From JANXQG01 sp963780045 (GTDB lineage Bacteria; Planctomycetota; Planctomycetia; Pirellulales; Thermoguttaceae): 64,000 nt of DNA. The stretch is from the NCBI GenBank assembly GCA_963780045.1, contig CAVZZZ010000001.1, positions 434,001-498,000 on the forward strand, written 5' to 3'. Numbering within the stretch: position 1 is the stretch's first letter; each line of letters begins with the position of its first letter. The notes beneath the pieces are model-generated. The model saw only the letters and a list, made by a program, of their open reading frames with translations, did no database searches and had not been told where the DNA came from. Position numbers and translations under genes: made by a program. Positions 27,906-36,181 of the stretch are shown here, piece after piece.

Positions 27906-28313
27906 ATGCAACACGAAACTTCCTCGTCAAGTCTTGCTGATTCGCGGGCAACGGATGAGCGCTCCTTCGACCGGGCGATAGCAAAGGTTCGACAGTACAG
28001 CCGACTCCAGGACGATTGGGATCACGATGGTGGCCGGCGCCCTTCGGAACAAGCCGTTGGCTATGCGGAAAGACTATTGGTGTGCTTGGAAACGAAACCC
28101 GACTTAACCGCTCCGTACGTGGCCCCGATCGACGGCGGCGTTTACATCGAGTGGCGAATCAACAACGCGACACTATATCTGGAGATTGACGCGAGCTCCG
28201 TTTTAACGATCTTCCGTGAAAGCGGAGCGGTGAAGCACTCGACGGAAATCCCTCATTCAAACCTTGACGCGGCGATCGCTCTGGTCGAGCAGTTCCACAG
28301 TCACGTCAAATAG
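27906..28313 (+). CDS. Small protein of unknown function
   Basis: 135 residues, not recognised as a named family. An acidic/polar N-terminus, then RLQDDWDHDGGRRPSEQAVG, and a C-terminal beta-rich part with DGGVYIEWRINNATLYLEID. No signal peptide or membrane span, so cytoplasmic. The next gene starts 14 bases after its stop; the two are probably one operon. Confidence 0.6.
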   Translation: MQHETSSSSLADSRATDERSFDRAIAKVRQYSRLQDDWDHDGGRRPSEQAVGYAERLLVCLETKPDLTAPYVAPIDGGVYIEWRINNATLYLEIDASSVLTIFRESGAVKHSTEIPHSNLDAAIALVEQFHSHVK

Positions 28314-28327
28314 CCGGGCGGACGAGA

Positions 28328-28747
28328 GTGCCTGACACTACCGCCACTTCTCCATCGCGCGAGTTTCGAGAAGACGATTATCTCTACCGGCGCGTACTGA
28401 CGGTCCACGTGAACGGCAATTTCGTAACCGACGCCCATTGCTCGACCGAGCAATGGCGCCGAAACTTGTCTGTCGATTGGTCGGCTCTGCGCGACAATCC
28501 TGCAGACGTGGTGAAAGAGGACCCCGGATTCTTGATCCGCATTTCGGTGGGCGACTGCCGGTCTATCGGCCTCTCGGTCCGCTATGAACCTGAGCCGGAC
28601 AATCCGTCGCATTGCGTCTTGCTGCTGCCCGAGGAGACGAAGACCAAGCCGGCGATCGCCACGATTCGAAACGAGTTCTTGAAGAAAGCCGTGCTGCTGA
28701 GGGCTGTGCATGGGCACGTGACCGAGATCGGGCCGGCAACGCGCTGA
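28328..28747 (+). CDS. Small protein of unknown function, operon partner
   Basis: 139 residues, start GTG 28328 with a purine-rich GACGAGA upstream. No recognised domain. It is polar with no signal peptide; motifs visible only as EDDYLYRRVLTVHVNG and LLLPEETKTKPAIATIRNEF. Because it follows another small unknown within 14 bases, a two-component unit is possible, but nothing identifies a toxin or antitoxin. Confidence 0.55.
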   Translation: MPDTTATSPSREFREDDYLYRRVLTVHVNGNFVTDAHCSTEQWRRNLSVDWSALRDNPADVVKEDPGFLIRISVGDCRSIGLSVRYEPEPDNPSHCVLLLPEETKTKPAIATIRNEFLKKAVLLRAVHGHVTEIGPATR

Positions 28748-28805
28748 GGATAATACGGGACTTAATGATATAATGCATCTCAACCATAGCAGAGGACCTA
28801 CCGGA

Positions 28806-30362
28806 ATGAAACATGGTGCGGTCGGGCAGTTGGCGGGCAGGCTGGTCCTGCTGACAATTCTCTTGGCAGGCTTGGCACAAGCGGCCGACGCGCCGCCGGC
28901 AAAAGCGCCGGCAGCGGAGTCCGACAAGCCGCTTATCTGGGCCGCCGACGCCGAAGGCGGCGCGCCGTACATCTCCTTGGACCCGGCACATCCCGGCCAG
29001 TACATCGGCTTCGAAGTCGATCTCATCAAGGCCCTGGAAAAAGAAATTGGCAGGCCGATCCAATTCAAGCAATTCAACTTCACCAACCTTGCCTCGGCGC
29101 TCAATCGCGGCGACATCGACTTTGCCATGAACGGCATGGAGAAGACGCCCGACCGCGAGGAAAAGTTCCGCCTCTCCTGGCCCTACTACGTTTTCACGTT
29201 GCAACTCGTCGTCCGCAAGGATGAAACGCGCATCAATTCGCTGGACGATTGCCGCAAGCCAGGCATCCGCGTCGGCACGCTCGGCGACACGGCCGCTTCG
29301 CGACTGCTGACGCAGGAAAAAATCCCTTTTCGCACCTATGACAGCCAAACGACGCCGTACAAGGATCTGGAGCAGAACCAGCGTGACGCGGTGCTTCTGG
29401 ATTTGCCGATCGCGGCGCAATACACCAAGCGCGATCCCGAGTTCGACAACAAATTGAAGTTCGTCGGCAAGCCGATTTCACCCGGTTTTTACGTGGCCGT
29501 CTTCCGCAAGGAAAACGAGGACTTGGCGGCTCAGTTCGACGCGGCGATCAAACGCCTGCGCGACGACGGCACTCTTCGCAAGATTTATGAGAAGTGGGAC
29601 CTGTGGAATGACGACCAGGGACCCCTGGAAACCGGCAAGCTTAAACAGACCCTGCACACGTCGGCGACCAAGTGGACCTTTCAGGAATTCTTTCCGCGAC
29701 TGCTTTTCGGCGTCGATTTTCCGCACTACTTATTGGGCGGCGCCGTAATGACCGTCTGTTTGACGGTGCTCGGCTTCCTGCTGGCGATGGCGATCGGGCT
29801 GCCCGTGGCGACCGCGCGGCTCTACGGACCGGCGCCGCTGCGCTGGCTGGCGATCGTCTACGTCGAGTTCTTCCGCGGGATTCCTGTACTCCTGCTACTT
29901 TACTTCCTCTATTACAGTCTTCCGGAGCTCGCGCCGGTCTTGCACCTGCAACCCGAAACGCTAAAGCTCAATGCGTTCCTTGTGGGCGTGATCGGCTTCG
30001 GCCTGAATTACGGGGCCTACGAGGCCGAGATTTATCGCGCCGGCATCTCTTCGATTCCGGTTGGCCAATGGGAAGCCGGCGCGTCGCTGGGGATGTCGCC
30101 GCCGAGGGTTTTCTCGCGGATCATTCTCCCGCAAGCCATCAAGGTGATCCTGCCGCCGATGACCAACGACTTTGTGGCCCTCTTCAAGGACACAAGCGTC
30201 GTGAGCGTGATCGCGGTGAGCGAACTGATGAAAATGTATCAGATCATGGCCGCCGACCACCTGCAATACGTCGAAATCGGACTGACGACGATGGCCCTCT
30301 ACCTGGTCATGTCCGTCCCCTTGGCCCAGTTGTCCAGATACTTGGAACGAAAATGGGGCTAG
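28806..30362 (+). CDS. Amino-acid ABC transporter, fused substrate-binding and permease protein
   Basis: 518 residues. Signal peptide (LVLLTILLAGLAQAADA), then a family 3 solute-binding domain (about 50-285: YIGFEVDLIKALEKEIGR, GDIDFAMNGMEKTPDRE), then a HisM/GlnP-type permease (about 310-515: FFRGIPVLLLLYFLYY and the EAA-like loop EAGASLGMSPPRVFSRIILP). Such fusions are known in several phyla. The ATPase gene follows 67 bases downstream. A TATAAT box lies at 28769-28774. Polar amino acid import is the likely role; the ligand is not readable. Confidence 0.88.
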   Translation: MKHGAVGQLAGRLVLLTILLAGLAQAADAPPAKAPAAESDKPLIWAADAEGGAPYISLDPAHPGQYIGFEVDLIKALEKEIGRPIQFKQFNFTNLASALNRGDIDFAMNGMEKTPDREEKFRLSWPYYVFTLQLVVRKDETRINSLDDCRKPGIRVGTLGDTAASRLLTQEKIPFRTYDSQTTPYKDLEQNQRDAVLLDLPIAAQYTKRDPEFDNKLKFVGKPISPGFYVAVFRKENEDLAAQFDAAIKRLRDDGTLRKIYEKWDLWNDDQGPLETGKLKQTLHTSATKWTFQEFFPRLLFGVDFPHYLLGGAVMTVCLTVLGFLLAMAIGLPVATARLYGPAPLRWLAIVYVEFFRGIPVLLLLYFLYYSLPELAPVLHLQPETLKLNAFLVGVIGFGLNYGAYEAEIYRAGISSIPVGQWEAGASLGMSPPRVFSRIILPQAIKVILPPMTNDFVALFKDTSVVSVIAVSELMKMYQIMAADHLQYVEIGLTTMALYLVMSVPLAQLSRYLERKWG

Positions 30363-30423
30363 TTTTCAGTTTTCAATGTTCAGTTTTCAGTACGACCGCC
30401 GAAGACTGAACACTGAAAACTGG
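30361..30423. repeat. TTTTCAG/CTGAAAA inverted repeat, copy 1
   Basis: AGTTTTCAGTTTTCAATGTT and following TTTTCAG on the left pair with ACTGAACACTGAAAACT on the right, filling the gap between permease and ATPase genes. A second copy lies at 49339-49406. Confidence 0.75.
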
Positions 30424-30429
30424 TGACTT

Positions 30430-31173
30430 ATGAATGTAGAAATCTCCAACCTTACCAAACGCTTCGGCGACCGCACGATACTGGACGACATCAGCTTGGG
30501 CGTCGAGGCCGGGCAGACGGTCGCCCTGATCGGGCCTAGCGGGGCGGGCAAGTCGACGCTCTTGCGCTGCATCAACGGACTGAACGCCTTCGACAGCGGC
30601 TCGATCCGCATAGGCGAACATGTGCTGAAGCCGAATTGCAATAATCAATCGGGCAACGGTGCGCGGGCGGTCCGCCGTGTCTTCGGCATGATCTTCCAGG
30701 ACTTTCAGCTCTTTCCGCACCTCACGGCCCTGCAGAACGTCACCGAGGCGCCACGGTGCGTTTTAAGAATGGCCGCTCGAGAGGCCGAAGACCGGGCGAT
30801 GCAGCTCTTGGCCCGCGTCGGCCTGGAAGACCGCGCCGCGGCCTATCCCGCGCAGCTTTCCGGCGGACAGAAGCAACGCGTGGCGATCGCTCGTGCCATG
30901 GCGATGGAGCCGCGGGGCCTGTTGTGCGACGAGATTACCAGCGCCCTCGATCCGGAGTTGAAAAACGAGGTCTTGGTGGTGCTCGAATCGCTAAAGCGCG
31001 ACGGCCTGACGCTGATCCTGGTAACGCACGAAATCGGTTTCGCCCGGCGTGCCGCGGATCGTGTGGTCGTCTTGGCCGGCGGCAAGATCATCGAAGACGG
31101 CCCGCCACAGCAGGTCATCGAAAACCCTCAAGTGCCGCGGACGCAGCAGTTCTTGAAGCAGATGATGATGTGA
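30430..31173 (+). CDS. Amino-acid ABC transporter ATPase (GlnQ-like)
   Basis: 247 residues. Walker A GPSGAGKST, Q-loop GMIFQDFQLFPHLTAL, signature LSGGQKQRVAIARAMAM, Walker B GLLCDEITSALDPE, H-loop VTHEIGFARR. Powers the fused binding-protein/permease encoded just upstream. All catalytic motifs are intact. Confidence 0.92.
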   Translation: MNVEISNLTKRFGDRTILDDISLGVEAGQTVALIGPSGAGKSTLLRCINGLNAFDSGSIRIGEHVLKPNCNNQSGNGARAVRRVFGMIFQDFQLFPHLTALQNVTEAPRCVLRMAAREAEDRAMQLLARVGLEDRAAAYPAQLSGGQKQRVAIARAMAMEPRGLLCDEITSALDPELKNEVLVVLESLKRDGLTLILVTHEIGFARRAADRVVVLAGGKIIEDGPPQQVIENPQVPRTQQFLKQMMM

Positions 31174-31249
31174 GGATTCGCGGTCTCGGCCGCCTCCTTG
31201 ACGATTGCCGTTGAAATGGCAAGAATAATGGAAAACTCAAGGAGCATCC

Positions 31250-31489
31250 GTGAAGCACATCAGTTTGGACGACCAGCCTCAAGGCGTTCAGGAGTTCGTG
31301 TTGACCCTGCCAGTTGACGCCGATGGTTCCGTGCTTGAGTTCAAGGGATCACCTGTGTTGCGCGTTTTGCCTGTTGCCGGAGAGGAACCGGTTGATGAGG
31401 CGAAGCTGAAGGCCGCGATTCTCGCGCGTCGAGACGCATCTCGCGCGCTCAACGCGGACTGGGAAGGCATGGCCATGCAAAGGAGTTGA
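31250..31489 (+). CDS. Small protein of unknown function
   Basis: 79 residues, GTG start with AAGGAG six bases upstream. N-terminal VQEFVLTLPVDADGSVLEFK, a short beta segment, then an alpha-helical basic end (AAILARRDASRALNADWEG). Size and shape recall antitoxins of type II modules, but no toxin gene is adjacent: the next gene, 3 bases downstream, encodes a lipoprotein. Function unknown. Confidence 0.55.
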   Translation: MKHISLDDQPQGVQEFVLTLPVDADGSVLEFKGSPVLRVLPVAGEEPVDEAKLKAAILARRDASRALNADWEGMAMQRS

Positions 31490-31492
31490 CTC

Positions 31493-32161
31493 ATGAGACC
31501 GGCGCTCGTTTTACTGGCATGCTTGCCAATGGTTTTCACATCGTGCGCGGCATCGCAGAATCCGCTGTCCAACCCGAAGGATGCGAAAGCTGATGCAAGG
31601 CTGGTTGGCGTGTGGCGAGGCAAGCTACTTGGCAAGGATTGCTACTACCACATCGCGCGGGCGGGCGGGAAACTTCCGGAGGGCGTTCTAGTTCTGAGAG
31701 GCATGAGCAGCCGCCTCGACGGAGAAATGCAAAAGAGCGAGAGCACTGTCCTTGGTTTCACGACGACGCTCAAGGAGAGTACCTATCTCAATCTGACCGC
31801 CCTAAAGAATGATGAGTATCGCGAATTGAAGGAGAACGGCTGGCAACCAACTCGCATCGGCGGCTACTTTATTTTCAAGTACACGCGGGAAAAGGAGGTC
31901 CTGAAACTTCGACCTATGGACCTTGCCGCTGTCGAAAAGGCAGTCCGTGACGAAAAGATCAAAGGCACCCTGGCAAACGAGACGGGACCCGAACCGAATG
32001 TAAATCCGCTTGCCAATACATTGGGAGATGCGATTGATGATCCCGCTCGGGTGAAAATCACTGACTCATCGGAAAACCTTTGTCGTGTTATTGCCTCGGA
32101 AGATTCGTTATTTGTCAAGGAGGACAACGACTTGACATGCGTCTTGAAACGAGTCAAATGA
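31493..32161 (+). CDS. Putative lipoprotein of unknown function
   Basis: 222 residues with a signal peptide ending in VFTSC, an acceptable but non-ideal lipobox, so membrane anchoring is likely. The rest begins LVGVWRGKLLGKDCYYHI, the opening of a small beta-barrel-like domain, and repeats similar segments (FIFKYTREKEVLKLRPMD). Stop overlaps the next start as ATGA. Confidence 0.6.
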   Translation: MRPALVLLACLPMVFTSCAASQNPLSNPKDAKADARLVGVWRGKLLGKDCYYHIARAGGKLPEGVLVLRGMSSRLDGEMQKSESTVLGFTTTLKESTYLNLTALKNDEYRELKENGWQPTRIGGYFIFKYTREKEVLKLRPMDLAAVEKAVRDEKIKGTLANETGPEPNVNPLANTLGDAIDDPARVKITDSSENLCRVIASEDSLFVKEDNDLTCVLKRVK

Positions 32162-32591
32162 CAATGCGCGAAATCTTGCCCGACCGCCTCTGGATCGGCG
32201 GTGCAGCGGATGGCCGGAATTGCGAAGGACTATTGCAGGCCGGCGTTGCGGCGGTCGTCAATCTGGCGGCGGAGGAACCATCGCCCATGCTGCCCCGCGA
32301 TATGATCTATTGCCGCTTCCCGATCGACGACGGGCGCAAGACGATCCGACGACGCTGGACGTGGCCATCCACACGCTCGTCCGCCTGCTGAAGAACGAAG
32401 TCCCGACGCTCGTATATTGCAGTGCCGGCATGAGCCGCTCGCCGGCCTTGACGGCAGCCGCCCTGTCGATCGTCCAGGGCGGCAGCCCCGAGGAGAAGTT
32501 GAAGCAAATCGTGGCGGGCCGGCCGCATGACGTTTCGCCACAGTTGTGGGAGGCGGTGAAGAGGATTCATCGGGCCCAGCAGAAGGGGTGA
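32158..32591 (+). CDS. Dual-specificity protein phosphatase, frameshifted
   Basis: About 144 residues. The signature loop is YCSAGMSRSP, the CX5R motif with nucleophilic Cys and phosphate-binding Arg; the general acid region is in FPIDDG. Begins MTMREILPDRLWIGGAADGR. One base is missing near 32338-32342: DDGRK on one side, DDPTTLDVAIHTL on the other. Coupled to the lipoprotein gene by ATGA. Dephosphorylates Ser/Thr or Tyr in an unknown partner. Confidence 0.82.
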
Positions 32592-32595
32592 TGGA

Positions 32596-33798
32596 ATGTA
32601 CGAACGCTTCACAGACCGGTCGCGGAAAGTAATGCAACTGGCAAACCAAGCTGCAATAAAATTGCACGATACGTACATCGGCTCCGAGCACATCCTTCTC
32701 GCACTTGCGAAGGAGGGAAGCGGTGTCGGATCTCACGTGCTTAAGAGCCATGGCGTTAGCGGAGAAGCGATCACCATTGAGATCGGGAAGTTCACGGCAC
32801 GAGATCACGGGAATCCGACGCGAATTCTCCTATCACCGCAAGCCAAGAAGGTCGTCGAATACGCGATGGACGAAGCTCGGAACCTCGGCCACCAGTACGT
32901 GGGAACTGAGCATCTCTTGTTGGGACTGCTGCGCTACGACACAGGAATCGCAGCAAACGTGCTCACCAATCTGGGGCTGGACCTAGAGGGCGTGCGTATG
33001 GAAGTCATCGAGCTTCTTGGAGGACCGTACGCCGAAGGAACCGGCGTCGGCCCTCCCCAGCCCCGCTTCGAACTCAACCCTCCGCCGTGGTCCTCGCCTC
33101 AGCTCGACGAAGATACGAAGAGTCGTGTTCGACAGTCGGCAGAAATGATCTTGTCCCTTCAAGTGGCGAAAGAGGAGGCCGTTGCGGCGATGGATTTCCA
33201 GAAGGCAGCGGAATTGCGCGACCGACAGGATCAAATCCGGAAGCAATTGTGCAAGCTCATCCTGCCGGACCACGTTCTCTCAAACGTGCGACGCCTGGTT
33301 CGGGGCAGCGTCCTGCACCTTCCAGTTCTGGACACGCTGTACCGTGACGCGGGCGAAGCCGATCCCCGTTTCTTATCGCTACTGCCCAAGCCCGTGAATC
33401 CGCCGTTGAGGGTCGCGGTCGCCTTCGTTCCCCAAAATCCCGTGGGCACGGTCAGGGCTGCATTGCCGCCCGATGATATCGGCTCGCTGTATTTCCAGGC
33501 CCCAATCGTGTTGATTTCGCCAGAGTCGATTAGTCCCTTCAAGAAGGATCTGAATCTGTTGATTCGCGCGGCCTTTCGCGAGCTTAATCGTGCGACCACG
33601 AGTTATGCGTACCACGCGATAATCTGCGTTGTGCGTCCGACCGCGCTACCGGAAGATGTAAAAAAAGAGTTGTTCGATAGCATTGCTCAAACTAACGGCT
33701 GCGAGTTCGTCGTTTTCGCGGAGCCGCACGAAGTCCAGGAAGCTTTGCATTACCTACCCGCCGCAACGAAACTGCTCGAATCGCCCACGCTGGCGTAA
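32596..33798 (+). CDS. Orphan Clp N-domain protein with UVR motif, no AAA+ module
   Basis: 400 residues. Two Clp-N repeats (MYERFTDRSRKVMQLANQ with GSEHILLALAKEG, about 1-70; LLSPQAKKVVEYAMDEAR with VGTEHLLLGLLRY, about 76-145), then a UVR motif (EEAVAAMDFQKAAELRDRQD, about 195-225) as in ClpC, but no Walker motifs follow. The last ~170 residues are an unrecognised domain. ClpC N-domains bind adaptors and phosphoarginine substrates; this protein could compete for or present such clients. Starts 4 bases after the phosphatase stop. Confidence 0.8.
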   Translation: MYERFTDRSRKVMQLANQAAIKLHDTYIGSEHILLALAKEGSGVGSHVLKSHGVSGEAITIEIGKFTARDHGNPTRILLSPQAKKVVEYAMDEARNLGHQYVGTEHLLLGLLRYDTGIAANVLTNLGLDLEGVRMEVIELLGGPYAEGTGVGPPQPRFELNPPPWSSPQLDEDTKSRVRQSAEMILSLQVAKEEAVAAMDFQKAAELRDRQDQIRKQLCKLILPDHVLSNVRRLVRGSVLHLPVLDTLYRDAGEADPRFLSLLPKPVNPPLRVAVAFVPQNPVGTVRAALPPDDIGSLYFQAPIVLISPESISPFKKDLNLLIRAAFRELNRATTSYAYHAIICVVRPTALPEDVKKELFDSIAQTNGCEFVVFAEPHEVQEALHYLPAATKLLESPTLA

Positions 33799-33799
33799 T

Positions 33800-34222
33800 A
33801 TGAATCTTGTGCCCCTCGCCATCGCGCCCCTTCGCCTCCTCGCCCTCCTCTGGGCCTCGCCTTACACGCTGCTCGGCCTGCTGCTGGGCGGCATCGGGCT
33901 TTGTACGGGCGGACGCGCACAATTGCGCGGCCGCGTGATCGAGTTCCACGGCGGCGGGGTGAAGTGGCTCTTGCAGAAGTTCTTTTGGGGTCAAGGCGCG
34001 ATGGCGCTTACCTTGGGCCATTCGGTCCTCGGCCAGACCGCCGCCGCGCTGGCCATCGTCCGCGAGCATGAATTGGTCCACGTCCGCCAGTACGAGCGCT
34101 GGGGACCATTCATGGGACCGGCCTACCTGGGCTGTTCGCTCGTGCTCTGGCTAGTGCGCCGCCGGCCGTACCGTGACAATCCCTTCGAGCGGCAGGCGTT
34201 CGAGGAAGGCGGTGAGGAGTGA
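33800..34222 (+). CDS. Small membrane protein with HExxH motif
   Basis: 140 residues. Two N-terminal hydrophobic stretches (LLALLWASPYTLLGLLLGGI), then a soluble loop with EHELVHVRQYERWG, containing HELVH, followed by another span (YLGCSLVLWLV). The HExxH suggests a zinc site, but with no third ligand identified peptidase activity is a guess. Starts 1 base after the Clp-N gene stop. Confidence 0.6.
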   Translation: MNLVPLAIAPLRLLALLWASPYTLLGLLLGGIGLCTGGRAQLRGRVIEFHGGGVKWLLQKFFWGQGAMALTLGHSVLGQTAAALAIVREHELVHVRQYERWGPFMGPAYLGCSLVLWLVRRRPYRDNPFERQAFEEGGEE

Positions 34223-34233
34223 TTCCGCCGCTA

Positions 34234-34260
34234 TTGCCGCCTCGCGGTTTTCGCTATAAT
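34234..34260 (+). promoter_or_regulatory. Possible promoter of the SUMF-domain gene
   Basis: TTGCCG at 34234-34239 and TATAAT at 34255-34260, spacing 15, which is two short of ideal. It sits 58 bases upstream of ATG 34319. Confidence 0.4.
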
Positions 34261-34318
34261 ACCGGCCTGCTGTCTTCGGGTTCCGGTCCCTTAATGCCTC
34301 GACCTACGAAGGGTAGAC

Positions 34319-36046
34319 ATGAAAGTCCGTTTTGGTGCTGCCTCACTGCTCGTTCTGTTGATTGCACTTTTAACTACGTCCCATCGCGCCCGCGCCGCCG
34401 AACCGACGCTGAAGTTCGATCTGGGCAACAATGTCTCGCTGGAGATGGTGCTGGTCAAGAAAGGCCAGTTCCGCCAAGGCTCGCCGGAATCGGAAGGCGG
34501 ACGCGGCAAAGATGAAGAGCAGCGGAACGTCACGCTCACCAAGGGCTTTTACATCGGCAAATATCCGGTAACGGTCACCCAGTTCCGCGCCTTTGTGGAG
34601 GCAACCGGCTATATCACGGAAGCCGAGCAGGGTGGTTCCGGCGGCTTCGGTTTCGACGGCAAGAAGGGCCTGGTGCAGCGTAAGGATTTCAACTGGAAGA
34701 ACCCCGGCTACAAGCTCCAGGACGACAGCCCGGTGACGATGCTCACCTACGACGACGTTTTCGCCTTCATCTTCTGGCTGAACGACAACCAGAAGGGCCG
34801 CACCTTCACGCTGCCGACCGAGGCCCAATGGGAATACGCCTGCCGCGCGGGCACCACGACGCCCTACTATTCGGGCACGGAGGAGGACGATCTGAAGGCC
34901 ATCGGCTGGTATGCGGGCAATTCGGATAACGCGGCGCAGCCGGTGGGCAAGAAGAAGCCCAACACCTTCGGCCTCTACGACATGAGCGGCAACGTGTTTG
35001 AGTGGTGCCGCGACTGGTACGGACCGTACGGCGACGACGCCACCGACCCGCTGCAGACCAACCAGAAGCTCAGCGACAAGCCGCGGCGCGTGATTCGCGG
35101 CGGCTCCTGGATCAAGGTCGCGCATTATTGCCGGTCGGCCGCCCGATGGCGCAACGACGCCAAGAGCCGCAATGCCGACAACGGCTTTCGCGTGGAGATT
35201 GAACTCCAGGAGGACGCGGACGCGGATGACGCGCCAAAGAGCGACGCGCCGAAGAGCGATGTGCCGAGGACCGACGCACCGAAGACTGACGCACCAAAGA
35301 CCGATGCGCCGAAGAGCGAAGCACCGAAGACCGACGCGCCGAAAGGCTCGGCGGCCGTAGGATGGACCTCCGGGTCCGTCCGAATCGCAAGGACGGACTC
35401 GGGGGCCCACCCTACGGGCCGGCAAGAGGCTCCTCATTCTCCGCCGATCGTCAAGGCCGATCTGCTCACCATCATTCTGCTGGTCGTCATCGTCGTCATC
35501 ATCCTTCAGATCGTCAAGACATTGACGTCCGGGCCGAAGCAGCCGATGCAGCCGCCCGGCGGTCAACCGTGGCCGCAGGCGCCGTCGACCCCCGGCATGC
35601 CGGGCGTGCCCGGCGTGCGGATCCCCATCGAACCGGCGGCCGACGGCTTCTGGATCGATCCGATCGGTTATCCGCCCGGCTCGACAATTTATTATCGTTA
35701 CAACATTTATGGCTCGCCGCAGCAATCGACCGCCGAGGTGGAGACGGGCGGGCGGCAGTTCATTTATACGGGCGAACCGCCGACCGACATCGTGATCACG
35801 CACATCACGCCGCCGTCCGGTTATCAGCCCGTGCCCGGCCAACCCTCGATTTGGCCGGTCCCGATACCGATGCCTGGCACGACCCCGAGCGTTACTGAGT
35901 ACCCGACTGCGACGCCCGTGACGCCGATGGACGAACCGGCCGGCGGGGGCGGGGACTTTGGCGGCGAGACTTCCCCGGCCGCGCCGACGACCGAAGAACC
36001 GTCGGCGCCGTCCGCTCCACCAAGCGGTTATCCGTCTGCGTATTGA
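34319..36046 (+). CDS. Secreted SUMF/FGE-domain protein with repeat linker and membrane anchor
   Basis: 575 residues. Signal peptide; SUMF domain about 30-300 (QFRQGSPESEGGRGKDEE, YPVTVTQFRAFV, LPTEAQWEYACRAGTTT, SGNVFEWCRDWYG, RVIRGGSWIKVAHYCRSAAR). True formylglycine-generating enzymes carry two active-site cysteines in this last block; here only one Cys is visible, so sulfatase activation is doubtful. Then eight DAPK(S/T) repeats, a short repeat-derived segment, a membrane span (LLTIILLVVIVVIILQIV) and a proline-rich C-terminus. The anchored enzyme-like domain would face outside. Confidence 0.8.
   Translation: MKVRFGAASLLVLLIALLTTSHRARAAEPTLKFDLGNNVSLEMVLVKKGQFRQGSPESEGGRGKDEEQRNVTLTKGFYIGKYPVTVTQFRAFVEATGYITEAEQGGSGGFGFDGKKGLVQRKDFNWKNPGYKLQDDSPVTMLTYDDVFAFIFWLNDNQKGRTFTLPTEAQWEYACRAGTTTPYYSGTEEDDLKAIGWYAGNSDNAAQPVGKKKPNTFGLYDMSGNVFEWCRDWYGPYGDDATDPLQTNQKLSDKPRRVIRGGSWIKVAHYCRSAARWRNDAKSRNADNGFRVEIELQEDADADDAPKSDAPKSDVPRTDAPKTDAPKTDAPKSEAPKTDAPKGSAAVGWTSGSVRIARTDSGAHPTGRQEAPHSPPIVKADLLTIILLVVIVVIILQIVKTLTSGPKQPMQPPGGQPWPQAPSTPGMPGVPGVRIPIEPAADGFWIDPIGYPPGSTIYYRYNIYGSPQQSTAEVETGGRQFIYTGEPPTDIVITHITPPSGYQPVPGQPSIWPVPIPMPGTTPSVTEYPTATPVTPMDEPAGGGGDFGGETSPAAPTTEEPSAPSAPPSGYPSAY
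35228..35344 (+). repeat. 15-bp tandem repeat encoding DAPK(S/T)
   Basis: About eight units of GACGCGCCGAAGAGC-type sequence, keeping the reading frame and giving an acidic/proline/lysine linker in the SUMF-domain protein. Copy number is likely to vary between strains. Confidence 0.85.
35357..35415. repeat. GTAGG...CCTAC inverted repeat inside the SUMF gene
   Basis: Arms 35357-35381 and 35391-35415 are complementary at 21 of 25 positions around a 9-base loop. It is translated in frame as VGWTSGSVRIARTDSGAHPT, between the DAPK repeats and the membrane span. Confidence 0.75.
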
Positions 36047-36067
36047 AACGTGAAGGTCGGAAAACGG

Positions 36068-36157
36068 ACGCAAAGACGCAGCCGCTAAGGCGCAAAGCAA
36101 ATGAGGATTGCTTCCTATGCAGATTCTTTGCGGCTTAGCGCCTTGGCGTCTTTGCGT
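36068..36157. repeat. CGCAAAG/CTTTGCG inverted repeat upstream of the double GT4 gene
   Basis: Left part ACGCAAAGACGCAGCCGCTA then AGGCGCAAAG; right part CTTTGCGGCTTAGCGCCTTG then GCGTCTTTGCGT. Arms are imperfect complements. A related half copy lies at 39129-39157 on the other side of the gene. Confidence 0.7.
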
Positions 36158-36181
36158 GAGAATTGGTGACAGGTGGGCCGC

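Noticed and set aside
35228..35344. Possible CRISPR array
   Set aside because: The 15-bp period has no spacers and translates to DAPK(S/T) in frame.
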